From contig NZ_NBOE01000010.1 in assembly GCF_002104515.1 (NCBI RefSeq), positions 62,001-126,000 on the forward strand: DNA of 64,000 bases, read 5' to 3'. The notes under the pieces were generated by a model, which searched no databases, had not been told where the DNA came from, and worked only from the letters and a program-made list of their open reading frames with translations. The DNA is from Colwellia polaris (GTDB lineage Bacteria > Pseudomonadota > Gammaproteobacteria > Enterobacterales > Alteromonadaceae). A program made the position numbers and the translations under genes. Shown here piece after piece: positions 28,711-36,785 of the stretch (its first letter is position 1; each line of letters opens with the position of its first letter).

Positions 28711-29733
28711 TTATAACCACTTCTGATATTCACTAAGGTTACTTTGTTCTAATGCTGCTTTAAGCAATTTTATTGTATTAGCATTTGGGTCTGCATTAAT
28801 ACTTTGTTGCCACTTTGCTCTGGCTTTTTTTCTTTCACTTTTGTTCTTAATTTTATCTGCGGCTATCGCCCGTAAAAACCACTTCCAGCCACCATCAACC
28901 TTAAAGTCAATTAACCTCGTTGAGATATCGAAGGCGTTTTGCCATTGCTCTTGATATAACGCCACTAAAACAGCATTTTCTAAAATATACGATTCCTCTT
29001 CACCATTGGCAATACTGCTACCTTTTTGAAAATCATCTAGGGCATTAGCAAACATTTTCTGCTCAATGTATAAAAAACCTCGGGTATTGAAATAGTTTGC
29101 CAGTACTTCGCTAAAAGGAAGTTCACTTTCAATATTAATCGCGGTCGTTTGAGCTTCTGTGGCAGCGACAATATTACCTTGCTTCGCCAAAATTTCTGAC
29201 TTTACTGAGTAGGGGGTTGAGATATTGCCCTTAAGTTCAATCGATCTATTTATAGCCTGCAGGGCAGGGGCTAGCTTGTTGGCAGCTGACAACTCCGCTG
29301 CTTGGGTTAAATAGTAAACGTTATCTTTAAGGGTGCTATAGCTCTTATCTTTTTGATATGACTCTAAAGCTTTTTGTTGCTCAGGTGAACTGCGACGATT
29401 AACCTTTTTAGCAATAACATCGGTTATTAATTGCTGTTGAATTTCTTTAACGGTTATGCCACTTTTTTCATAAATATTTTGTCTAATAGCTCTCATTTCA
29501 ACTTCTATTTGATCTAAACGATCGACCAACTTTTTATTTTCAGTAATTTGCTGTGTTAATTGGTTGTTTAAACTTGAAATAGAGATACCAAATAAACCAA
29601 TGAGTATCAGTAAAACAACAATGAATATTAGCGTTTCAACTTTGAATTGTTGTTTACTTTTTATATTCATTTCTTTGTACAAATCATCTATTTTTTGTAC
29701 TGTTTGAAGTTCAGAACCTGTGGTTTTCATCAT
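28711..29733 (-). CDS. membrane-anchored TPR protein of unknown function
   Basis: I do not recognise a named family. The 340-residue protein has a 30-residue cytoplasmic start, one transmembrane helix (about residues 34-52, LIFIVVLLILIGLFGISI), a coiled coil (about 54-95, NNQLTQQITENKKLVDRLDQIE), and then four or more TPR-like helix pairs (about 135-330), for example QAINRSIELKGN and NYFNTRGFLYIEQKMFANALDDFQKG. The TPR part is probably periplasmic and a protein-binding scaffold. The gene stands alone, with MITE-like copy B1 directly upstream and the bidirectional terminator downstream. TPR assignment is by eye. Confidence 0.65.
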   Translation of the reverse strand: MMKTTGSELQTVQKIDDLYKEMNIKSKQQFKVETLIFIVVLLILIGLFGISISSLNNQLTQQITENKKLVDRLDQIEVEMRAIRQNIYEKSGITVKEIQQQLITDVIAKKVNRRSSPEQQKALESYQKDKSYSTLKDNVYYLTQAAELSAANKLAPALQAINRSIELKGNISTPYSVKSEILAKQGNIVAATEAQTTAINIESELPFSEVLANYFNTRGFLYIEQKMFANALDDFQKGSSIANGEEESYILENAVLVALYQEQWQNAFDISTRLIDFKVDGGWKWFLRAIAADKIKNKSERKKARAKWQQSINADPNANTIKLLKAALEQSNLSEYQKWL

Positions 29734-29747
29734 AGTATCCTTTTTAA

Positions 29748-29982
29748 TTAACCTGAACTCTGGATAATGAGTGCTTGATACTCAAGTGAATCAAAAGCTT
29801 AGGTAGTAAAGTAAATGCTATAGCAAGGTGAACATCACGAATTTACACCATCAATGCTTAATTTTATGGCACTTCCTAGGCAAAACGTTTATGAATAGCA
29901 CGCTATTTATCGACGTTTTAACGCAGGTAAGGGGTTGAAATCGAGCATTGAACAAGTGCTGCTTATCCAGAGTTCAGTTTAT
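29748..29982 (+). mobile_element. MITE-like repeat family B, copy B1
   Basis: About 235 bp with inverted ends: TTAACCTGAACTCTGGATAA on the left and TTATCCAGAGTTCAG on the right (the last bases of this end have drifted to TTTA). An inner palindrome, AAAACGTTTATGAATAGC against GCTATTTATCGACGTTTT, is shared with B2 and B3. It is non-coding and lies between the TPR gene and the two-helix protein. Its right end provides the stop codon of the gene at 29979-30380. Confidence 0.85.
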
Positions 29983-30380
29983 TTAGATTGACACATTTTA
30001 TTAATTAGCTCTTCTCCACCCTGTTTTAAACAGGCGCTTTTTTGCATAAATTCGAAGGCAACTTGGGGTTGTTCTATATCGATATGAAAAATTGCGATAT
30101 TGCAGGAATTTTTACAGCACCAACACTTTTGAATTTGGTACAGAGAATACATTAACACAATAGAAAATATGGTGCCTGTGCCGAGTAATTCAGTGATTTT
30201 ATCGACTAAAGAGCTAGTTACAAGTAAGTAGAAAATAATAATAATTGAGATAATAGACGCGATTAATAATGTAATTTGAAACTTCAGATAGAAGCTAAGA
30301 CCTGATTTTGTGCTATCTATGTAACGATTAGCCGCTTTCGCATACAGTGTGTATTGTTCAGCTGGAATATGAGTATCCAT
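29979..30380 (-). CDS. hypothetical two-helix membrane protein with a cysteine cluster
   Basis: Not recognised. The 133-residue product from the ATG at 30380 (AAGGTG 6 bases upstream) has two hydrophobic segments (about 32-55 and 66-80) in a hairpin, then KCWCCKNSCN with four cysteines close together and a cytoplasmic tail. A longer frame upstream has no ribosome site. The stop codon TAA overlaps the end of repeat B1, so the C-terminus may be shortened or altered by the insertion. The cysteine cluster could bind metal or become thiol-modified; that is a guess. Confidence 0.5.
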   Translation of the reverse strand: MDTHIPAEQYTLYAKAANRYIDSTKSGLSFYLKFQITLLIASIISIIIIFYLLVTSSLVDKITELLGTGTIFSIVLMYSLYQIQKCWCCKNSCNIAIFHIDIEQPQVAFEFMQKSACLKQGGEELINKMCQSK

Positions 30381-30557
30381 GTTTTTCACCTTTTTATCCT
30401 TAACTGCATCATCAATAACTATAGTAAAGCCTATATAAATCGCAATTATCGACTCTTGGTGATATTTCAGTTTATTGTACGTAGGTGGGCGCAATAAAAA
30501 AGCCACCTAATAAATTAGCTGGCTTTTAGGCTTTCATAAAAGGTGTTTGAAGATTTA

Positions 30558-31025
30558 CTACAACTGAGACTGGATGTAATTCTGTAATCCGATAGTTTTA
30601 ATGAGGCCTAGTTGTTGCTCTAACCAAAAAGCATGGTCAACTTCGGTATCATCAAGTAGCTTTTCAAGGATTTCGCGAGTAACGTAATCTTTTTCTTGTT
30701 CACATAGTGCTATTGCAGATCTTAGTGCCTTAGCTACGTCATATTCCACGTTTAAATCACTTTGCAGCATTTCAGGAACAGTTTTACCAATGGTAATACC
30801 TGCGCGTGTTTGCATGTCAGGTATGCCTTCTAAAAAGAGTATGCGTTGTATTAGCATAGACGCATGTAACTTTTCATCGTCAAATTCGTGATCAATGCGT
30901 TCGAACAGTTTATTAATGCCCCAGTCTTCATACATACGTGAATGTATAAAATATTGATCCATAGCGGCTAGTTCATATGACAGCAGGCCATTTAACGCAG
31001 AAATTATTTGTGTATTACCTTTCAT
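30558..31025 (-). CDS. bfr: bacterioferritin subunit, ferroxidase type (lacks haem methionine)
   Basis: A 155-residue bacterioferritin, an iron-storage shell protein. By alignment with E. coli Bfr the ferroxidase ligands are all present: E18, E51, H54, E94 (LNVEYD), E127 and H130 (TEVDH). Position 52, the haem-ligating methionine in E. coli, is lysine here. The ATG at 31025 has AGAAGGA upstream; a longer frame to 31106 is unsupported. It follows its partner bfr gene by 37 bp. The partner has the opposite pattern, so mixed shells are likely. Confidence 0.93.
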   Translation of the reverse strand: MKGNTQIISALNGLLSYELAAMDQYFIHSRMYEDWGINKLFERIDHEFDDEKLHASMLIQRILFLEGIPDMQTRAGITIGKTVPEMLQSDLNVEYDVAKALRSAIALCEQEKDYVTREILEKLLDDTEVDHAFWLEQQLGLIKTIGLQNYIQSQL

Positions 31026-31062
31026 TTTACTTTTCCTTCTAATTGTTTTGGCGATAACAAAA

Positions 31063-31527
31063 TTAAAGCTGCGCTTGAATGTATTTTTCAATACCCATAG
31101 CATCAATTTGATATTGCTGAGTTTCTAGCCAATCTAAGTGCTCTTCTTCGTCATTTAAAATGCCGTCTAACATTTCACGACTGACATAATCTTGCTCTTG
31201 TTCACAAACAGTAATAGCGTTGCGAACGATGGCAATTTGAGCCGTTTGAAAACCACTGTCACAGTTGATCATTTCTTGGGTATGTTCACCAATAGCAAGT
31301 GGAGCTAATTGTTGTAAATTAGGTAAACCTTGGAGAAATAATATACGTTCAATAACTTTGTCGGCTTGCTTCATATCGAGGATCGATTTTTTGTAGCACT
31401 TACTGTTTAAGGCATTGATCCCCCAGTTTTTATACATACGGGCATGCAGAAAGTATTGATTAATAGATGTAAGTTCACTGGTAAGCACTTTATTAAGTAT
31501 TGCCAGTACAGTTGAATTGCCTTTCAT
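31063..31527 (-). CDS. bfr: bacterioferritin subunit, haem-binding type (ferroxidase ligands lost)
   Basis: A 154-residue bacterioferritin. Methionine 52 (DMKQAD) is kept, so haem can bind between subunits. The ferroxidase site is degraded: position 51 is aspartate, 54 is glutamine, and the equivalent of E94 is glutamine (SGFQTAQ); E18, E127 and H130 remain. It therefore probably serves electron transfer and shell building rather than iron oxidation, complementing the next gene. It is the first gene of the two-gene operon and has a strong Fur-box-like site about 104 bp upstream. Confidence 0.93.
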   Translation of the reverse strand: MKGNSTVLAILNKVLTSELTSINQYFLHARMYKNWGINALNSKCYKKSILDMKQADKVIERILFLQGLPNLQQLAPLAIGEHTQEMINCDSGFQTAQIAIVRNAITVCEQEQDYVSREMLDGILNDEEEHLDWLETQQYQIDAMGIEKYIQAQL

Positions 31528-31630
31528 AATAGCCTCAAATTTAAACGGTTTAAATATTGGCTATAAGTATAGAAAGATACACAGAAATTGCAAAGGTTAA
31601 ATTGTAAAATACCTTTAAAAACAACGGTTT

Positions 31631-31649
31631 GATAATGTTAATCGTTATC
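31631..31649. promoter_or_regulatory. Fur-box-like site upstream of the bfr pair
   Basis: GATAATGTTAATCGTTATC agrees with the classic Fur box GATAATGATAATCATTATC at 17 of 19 positions. It lies between the bfd stop and the first bfr start, where a bfr promoter should be. Confidence 0.75.
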
Positions 31650-31680
31650 AGTTGTAATTAGGTTTTTAATAGAGATTGGT

Positions 31681-31875
31681 TTAGCCCACTTCTTTAAATA
31701 AGCTTTCATCCATAATGGTGGTATCAATAATATTTTGAGCAACTTTAACGCAAGTGCCACACTGCGAACCTAACGGTAAGTGCTGCTTTAGCTCACGAAT
31801 AGACCCGACACCAGATTCAGTGACTAATTGTTTAATTTGATGATCTGTAATGCCCTTGCAAATACAAACAAACAT
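31681..31875 (-). CDS. bfd: bacterioferritin-associated ferredoxin
   Basis: A 64-residue [2Fe-2S] protein. The four cluster cysteines are in MFVCICKG (positions 4 and 6) and QCGTCVKVA (39 and 42), the Bfd pattern. Bfd passes electrons to bacterioferritin so that stored iron can be released. It is upstream of, and on the same strand as, the two bfr genes, with a Fur-box-like site between, so iron status probably regulates the genes separately. The gap upstream has GATAATAGTTCTTAT at about 31908, a weak second Fur-like candidate. Confidence 0.95.
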   Translation of the reverse strand: MFVCICKGITDHQIKQLVTESGVGSIRELKQHLPLGSQCGTCVKVAQNIIDTTIMDESLFKEVG

Positions 31876-32025
31876 AATAAAATTTCGCTCAAGATTGATA
31901 ACGCGATTGATAATAGTTCTTATTTGGATTCATTTCAACAATTAATTTGATCTTTTTTACTACTTTCCTGAAAAATATCATCATTTATTTTGCAATTTAT
32001 ACAGGTTGAATTTTAATCATTAAAA

Positions 32026-32258
32026 TAACCTGAACTCTGGATAATGAGTGCTTGAAACTCAAGTGAACCAAAAGCTTAGGTAATAAAGTAAATACTATAG
32101 CCAGGTGAACATCACGAATAGATATCATCAATGCTTCATTTTATGCCATTTCCAAGGCAAAACGTTTATGAATAGCGGGCTATTTATCGACGTTTTAACG
32201 CAGAAAATGGCTTAAAAGGGAGCATTGAGCAAGTGCTGCTTATCCAGAGTTCAGGTTA
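32026..32258 (+). mobile_element. MITE-like repeat family B, copy B2
   Basis: 233 bp with perfect inverted ends: TAACCTGAACTCTGGATAA at the left and TTATCCAGAGTTCAGGTTA at the right. It is very similar to B1 along its length, including the inner palindrome. It is non-coding and fills much of the 495-bp gap between bfd and the sulfotransferase. I see no other gene in that gap. Confidence 0.9.
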
Positions 32259-32303
32259 AAATAGCATTTACTAAGTACTTAGTGGAAGGGGGACTGAAAG
32301 CAG

Positions 32304-32335
32304 CAGCGATATCAAGATTTTTATATCGCTGTTTT
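32304..32335. terminator. hairpin downstream of the sulfotransferase gene
   Basis: CAGCGATAT and ATATCGCTG form a perfect 9-bp stem; TTTT follows on the plus strand. A short tandem repeat (TTAGCTTAAGTAAG, about 32343-32370) lies between it and the gene's stop codon. Confidence 0.4.
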
Positions 32336-32370
32336 GATAAAATTAGCTTAAGTAAGTTAGCTTAAGTAAG

Positions 32371-33006
32371 TTAGTTTAAATAAGGTAACTTTGTTACTCG
32401 GCCTTTATTGGTCGAATCAACTTTTAAAATGTTTTTTATATCTTTCCAAGCGGTAACTTTACCGCCCACATTCAGCTTTTTAAAACCTTGTTCTGCCGAA
32501 GCTTTTGTATCCAACTCTAAGAAATTTAACAATTGTGCATAACTGTGCACTTTACTAATATCAATAGATAAAAAATCGCTCTGTCTGTTTTGAAAATAAT
32601 TATCGACTGCAATTTTATGTTGTTGATAACAAAGAGCTAAAAACTCATCATTATTAATGTTTTCTAAATTGTAAGGTGAAAATATTGATTTATAACAACG
32701 CTTAATTATGGGGTTAAAGCCACCATCTTCGCGAATAAGGTTATTATGCATGCGGGCAAGTAGTTGTTTAATAGAAGGTAACCAGTTATCTAAGCTGCGT
32801 GCTAAATAGATAAACTTAGCATTAGGGTAGGCTAGATCTAATGCCTGATAATCACAAAAAATAGGTGTATCAGCAATTACTTGTGCTTCAATAAAAGAAC
32901 GGTCGGTATAGGCGGTGTGGGCAACATGAAAGCCCAATTCAAGCATAGCTACACAAACGCTGGTTGTGCCTGTTCTAGGTAAGCCAATTATAAATATTTT
33001 TTGCAT
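32371..33006 (-). CDS. sulfotransferase family protein
   Basis: A 211-residue protein. MQKIFIIGLPRTGTTSVCVAML holds the 5'-phosphosulfate-binding loop (GLPRTGTTS) of PAPS-dependent sulfotransferases, and AKFIYLARSLDNWLPSIKQLL corresponds to the 3'-phosphate segment (R-x-D-W type). This is a small member resembling the group often labelled sulfotransferase family. I chose the ATG at 33006 since it sits right at the motif; a longer frame starts with TTG. It probably modifies a surface carbohydrate or small molecule, but no glycan genes are near. Confidence 0.78.
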   Translation of the reverse strand: MQKIFIIGLPRTGTTSVCVAMLELGFHVAHTAYTDRSFIEAQVIADTPIFCDYQALDLAYPNAKFIYLARSLDNWLPSIKQLLARMHNNLIREDGGFNPIIKRCYKSIFSPYNLENINNDEFLALCYQQHKIAVDNYFQNRQSDFLSIDISKVHSYAQLLNFLELDTKASAEQGFKKLNVGGKVTAWKDIKNILKVDSTNKGRVTKLPYLN

Positions 33007-33222
33007 GTTAGTAGGCTTATTTGTAAATTTATGGGCGGTTATTTTAAAACTAAGCAAGTGAACTTTACAGTAGAAAGCGTAAAGTAAACCATTGAGAATT
33101 TATAAGATTAAAGGTCGTTAAATTAAAGCCTTGAAGCATTCATTACTTTAAAATTAACGACTATCTCTTTGAAAAATTTGTTATTTTAATTGATAGAAGT
33201 CTGCATAAATGCAAAATAACGC

Positions 33223-33825
33223 TTATTTACTACCGTCAACCGATACGTTTAAATCCTTCAAAATACCGTCTTTTAAGTTATAAACAAAACCATGTACGGT
33301 AACGTCTTGATTATTTGCCCATGCATTTTTTAAGATGGTGGTGTTACATACGTTGGCGACTTGTTCAATTACGTTTAATTCACAAAGCAGTGATATTTTT
33401 TCTTCTTTATCTTTAACCGCATCTAGTTGCTCTTTATTGAAACGATACACGTCTTTAATATGATGTAACCAATTATCGATAAGCCCATAGCTTTTATCTT
33501 CAAGAGATGCCATTACACCGCCACAGCTAGAATGACCACAAACAATAATATGATTAACCTTTAGTACGTCAACAGCAAACTGAATAACAGAAAGACAGTT
33601 TAAATCAGTATGTATAACTTGATTGGCAATATTGCGATGAACAAAGACTTCGCCAGGTAACATGCCTAGTAATTCATTTGCTGGCACTCTTGAGTCAGAG
33701 CAACCTATCCAAAGATAGTCAGGGTTTTGTTGCTCAGATAAATTTTTGAAAAAGTCAGGATTATCTTTTTTTATGTTATCTGACCACTGCTGATTATTGT
33801 CAAAAAGGTGTTGTATTGAACTCAT
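33223..33825 (-). CDS. can: beta-class carbonic anhydrase
   Basis: A 200-residue enzyme that interconverts carbon dioxide and bicarbonate. The zinc ligands are present: C42 and D44 in WIGCSDSRVPAN, then H98 and C101 in IVCGHSSCGGV; GEVFVHRNIANQV and DNWLHHI are also typical. I take the ATG at 33825; an upstream TTG adds four residues. It is monocistronic. Its numbering matches E. coli Can. Confidence 0.95.
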   Translation of the reverse strand: MSSIQHLFDNNQQWSDNIKKDNPDFFKNLSEQQNPDYLWIGCSDSRVPANELLGMLPGEVFVHRNIANQVIHTDLNCLSVIQFAVDVLKVNHIIVCGHSSCGGVMASLEDKSYGLIDNWLHHIKDVYRFNKEQLDAVKDKEEKISLLCELNVIEQVANVCNTTILKNAWANNQDVTVHGFVYNLKDGILKDLNVSVDGSK

Positions 33826-33989
33826 AAATAGAATCAACTAAAGAAAATATAAGGTGATTTTAAGTGGTTAGCCAGACAAGTAAAGAAAAAACTGGTCTAA
33901 GCTTTGTAAATAGCTACTTAAGGGCATTAGACTCATTAAAATAAAGCATACTGTTTATCGGTTTCATGGTTCAATAGACATATAATTAG

Positions 33990-34206
33990 TTAACCTGAAC
34001 TCTGGATAATGAGGGTTTGATACACAAGTGATTCAAAAGCTTAGGTGGCAAAGTAAATGCTATAGCAAGCTGAACATCGCGAATTTACACCATCAATGCT
34101 TCATTTTATGCCACTTTCAAATCAAAACGTTTATGTATAGCGCGCTATTTATCGACCTTTTAACGCCGAAAATGGCTTAAAAGGGAGGAGTCAGAGTTCA
34201 GATTAT
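33990..34206 (+). mobile_element. MITE-like repeat family B, copy B3 (damaged right end)
   Basis: The left end TTAACCTGAACTCTGGATAA is intact and the body matches B1 and B2, but about 20 bp near the right end (the GCATTGAGCAAGTGCTGC part) are missing, leaving AGTCAGAGTTCAGATTA. It lies just downstream of the DUF2897 gene. Confidence 0.85.
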
Positions 34207-34230
34207 TTATATAACAAGTTCAGAGATAAA

Positions 34231-34398
34231 CTACTTTTGCTCTTGGTCTTTTTGTAATTGTTCTTCTTTACGCTGTGCTACTTTTTGCTGTTGCTCTTCT
34301 GACAATTCAAACTTACGAGCAGATTGTTTTATCAATAATATTCCCGCTATTACAGAGCCAACAGCAATAACAATAATAAAAATGGTGGTAATACTCAT
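34231..34398 (-). CDS. DUF2897-like single-helix small protein
   Basis: A 55-residue membrane peptide: MSITTIFIIVIAVGSVIAG with one N-terminal helix (about residues 4-24), then a charged helix FELSEEQQQKVAQRKEEQ and an end QKDQEQK. GAGGT lies 9 bases before the ATG, so translation is well supported. Length, position of the helix and lysine/glutamine-rich tail fit DUF2897 proteins, found mostly in marine gammaproteobacteria; the function is unknown to me. It faces away from the chemoreceptor gene and repeat B3 lies right behind it. Confidence 0.7.
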   Translation of the reverse strand: MSITTIFIIVIAVGSVIAGILLIKQSARKFELSEEQQQKVAQRKEEQLQKDQEQK

Positions 34399-34594
34399 GG
34401 TGTTAACCTCAAAGAAAATATTTTTAAAAAGTAGCTTGTACGTTATGCATTATTAAAATTCAAATAAAAACAAATAGCCAAAGAGTACAATAGCATGTAA
34501 TTTAATTGTAAGCTCAAACACGTGAACAAGAACAGCTTAATTCAAAAACCATAAAAAAGTTCACTAAGTTACTACTTTACAATATTCGGAAATA

Positions 34595-35761
34595 ATGATG
34601 TCTAATCGTCTCAGTATCAAATTACTTATACCTACTATATCAATTGGCTTTGTGAGCATTATTGCTTTTGCTCTTATCGGCGACTTTAGCCAAAATGCCA
34701 CCATGCTATTTTTAATAGCGATGGTAGCTACACAAATAATCGTTAGTTATATTTATTCACAAAAAAAGCTCAGTCAAAGGCTTGTTAAATTGCAACTTTA
34801 TATTGATCAAGTAGCAAGTATTAACGAGGCACCAAGTGTAGCCCTTAAAGATGATAATCGTGATGGATTAGCAAAGGTGACCAATGAACTCTCGAAATTC
34901 ATTGTTAATTTAGCTGATGTAATTAATGAAATTAGAGCGGAGTCTGATGCTTTAAAACAAGGTTCATCTTCCCTAACAGAACAAATGCATGGCTCGGTAG
35001 GGGCGGTTGATCAATCTGTAAATCAAATTGAGCAAATGGCAAGTTCAATCGAGCAAGTTGCTTTAACATCGACCACTCTTTCTGATAGCGCAACTAAGGT
35101 AAGTGAAACAACTAGTCAAGTGTCTGCTTTATTGAAGCAGGGCGCTCATGCTTCAACCACAAGTAAAAATACCATTGAAGACTTCGATAATGAAGTGACT
35201 ATAATGGCCTCAGATTTAGTTTTATTACAGGAAGAATGTTCTCGTATTGGCTCGGTGCTAGAAGTGATCAAAGGCATTGCAGACCAAACCAACTTATTGG
35301 CATTAAATGCTGCTATTGAGGCCGCTAGAGCAGGTGAACAAGGGCGAGGTTTTGCGGTGGTTGCTGATGAAGTGCGTGCATTAGCCCACCGTACGCAAGA
35401 ATCTACCGTAGAAATTCATGCCATGGTTGAAGGTTTACAAGATAAGTCAACCAATGCGGTTAATGCTATTGAACGTGGCCAAGGCTTATCACGTGAAAGC
35501 TTAATACATTCTGCTGAGGTAGCTGAGGCATTAGGTAAAATTGGGCAGGTTTTCACCGATGTTGACGTGTTAACATCGCAAATGGCGCAAGACACAACCG
35601 AACAAAAACAGGCCACAGCCTCAATCAGTGAAAATATGTCAATAGTGGTGAACTTAAGTCGAGAGCTTAATAGTAATTTGCTTAATGTGACAGAGCTTGC
35701 TGAAATGCAACAACAAACGGCATTACAAGTTGACACCACCTTAAATCGAATTTGCGTTTAA
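34595..35761 (+). CDS. methyl-accepting chemotaxis protein without a periplasmic sensor domain
   Basis: A 388-residue chemoreceptor. Two transmembrane helices (about residues 9-27 and 36-54) are separated by fewer than ten residues, so no ligand-binding domain is present. A HAMP-like linker (about 55-105) leads into a long signalling coiled coil whose hairpin tip reads [36 protein letters not shown], the universal kinase-binding region. It probably senses a cytoplasmic, membrane or energy cue, or works with a partner. The start is the first of two adjacent ATGs. A strong terminator follows. Confidence 0.93.
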   Translation: MMSNRLSIKLLIPTISIGFVSIIAFALIGDFSQNATMLFLIAMVATQIIVSYIYSQKKLSQRLVKLQLYIDQVASINEAPSVALKDDNRDGLAKVTNELSKFIVNLADVINEIRAESDALKQGSSSLTEQMHGSVGAVDQSVNQIEQMASSIEQVALTSTTLSDSATKVSETTSQVSALLKQGAHASTTSKNTIEDFDNEVTIMASDLVLLQEECSRIGSVLEVIKGIADQTNLLALNAAIEAARAGEQGRGFAVVADEVRALAHRTQESTVEIHAMVEGLQDKSTNAVNAIERGQGLSRESLIHSAEVAEALGKIGQVFTDVDVLTSQMAQDTTEQKQATASISENMSIVVNLSRELNSNLLNVTELAEMQQQTALQVDTTLNRICV

Positions 35762-35791
35762 CCTAAGGTGTTAAGTTACATCGGTAGTAGT

Positions 35792-35831
35792 ACAAAGAAG
35801 TAATAATAGCAGAGATTACTTCTTTGTTTGT
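35792..35831. terminator. bidirectional terminator between the chemoreceptor and btuF
   Basis: ACAAAGAAGTAAT and ATTACTTCTTTGT form a perfect 13-bp stem with a 10-base loop, followed by TTGTT on the plus strand. Two convergent genes end here. Confidence 0.85.
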
Positions 35832-35847
35832 TCTGATTAAACTTGCA

Positions 35848-36744
35848 CTAATGCGTGCTTGAGTTTTGGTGGTAATAGGCTCTGCTTTTTTCGGCTTGCT
35901 GGCATAAGTCGTTGAGTGCCACTAAACTGCGTGTTGTCATGCGATGGACAATATCAGCATCTAAAATAATGTATTGTTGGTGCTTAACTGCAGGCAATAT
36001 TGACCATTGCTTCCAGTTGTATTCATCTCCGCCTTGCTGTTTTTTTGACAGTGGTTGAATAATAATATCAATAGAGTGCTGTAGAACTTGTTCAATATTT
36101 ACTTGCGGGTAGCTAGTTTTTGCAGTTTCAAATGGGTTTTTTATACTGCATATTTCTAAAAACTGTTGTGGCCAACTGTCTTGAGCAATGGTCGTTAATG
36201 GCCTTGACCATACTTCATAAAAGCCTGTTAACGGTTTTTTCTGGCCGTATTGCTTTTTTATTTCTGCTAAATCAATTAAAAATTTATTAGCCACTCGTTC
36301 TGCTTGTTCACTATGACCTGATAGCTTGCCAAATAAGCGCAGCTCTTGAGCCACTTCAGCAAAGCTATCGGGCTGCGAATACACTATTTTGAAGCCTAAC
36401 TGTTTTAAACGTGCTAAATCATCACTAGGGCTACCACTTTCCCAAGCAATAATTACGTCAGGTTGTAACTCAATAACGCGCTCTAACTGAATGCGCATTG
36501 AGCTACCTATTCTTGGGATTTTCTGTGCAGCTAACGGGTAATCGGCATATTCAGTGGTTGCAATAATTTGTTCACCTGCGCCAATATCAAATAGCATTTC
36601 AACAATATGCGGAGCAAGCGCAATTATTTTAGGTTTAGTTGTTTCTATATTGGCTTTAACGGCATTATTACTGCTATAAGCCTCTACGCTAGCTAGGGCT
36701 AAAATACAGATAATTGCCAAATTGAACACATGTGTTAATTTCAT
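35848..36744 (-). CDS. btuF: cobalamin ABC transporter substrate-binding protein
   Basis: A 298-residue periplasmic binding protein. A signal peptide follows the ATG at 36744 (LTHVFNLAIICILALASVEA), with GGA upstream. Two lobes are joined by one long helix, as in the BtuF/FhuD class: IIALAPHIVEMLFDIGAGEQIIATTEYADYP, then RIGSSMRIQLERVIELQPDVIIAWESGSP and an end with LNDLCQQAEKSRAYY. It delivers vitamin B12 to BtuCD. It is last in an operon led by a cobalamin riboswitch, which makes the substrate call strong. Confidence 0.93.
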   Translation of the reverse strand: MKLTHVFNLAIICILALASVEAYSSNNAVKANIETTKPKIIALAPHIVEMLFDIGAGEQIIATTEYADYPLAAQKIPRIGSSMRIQLERVIELQPDVIIAWESGSPSDDLARLKQLGFKIVYSQPDSFAEVAQELRLFGKLSGHSEQAERVANKFLIDLAEIKKQYGQKKPLTGFYEVWSRPLTTIAQDSWPQQFLEICSIKNPFETAKTSYPQVNIEQVLQHSIDIIIQPLSKKQQGGDEYNWKQWSILPAVKHQQYIILDADIVHRMTTRSLVALNDLCQQAEKSRAYYHQNSSTH

Positions 36745-36785
36745 AAAATTCCATCTTATCATTGCTGATGTCGCTGTTAGTTAAT

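Noticed and set aside
29748-34206. CRISPR-like array from the regular family B copies
   Set aside because: Copies are ~230 bp, separated by genes and 2 kb apart, with inverted ends; there are no short spacers or cas genes.
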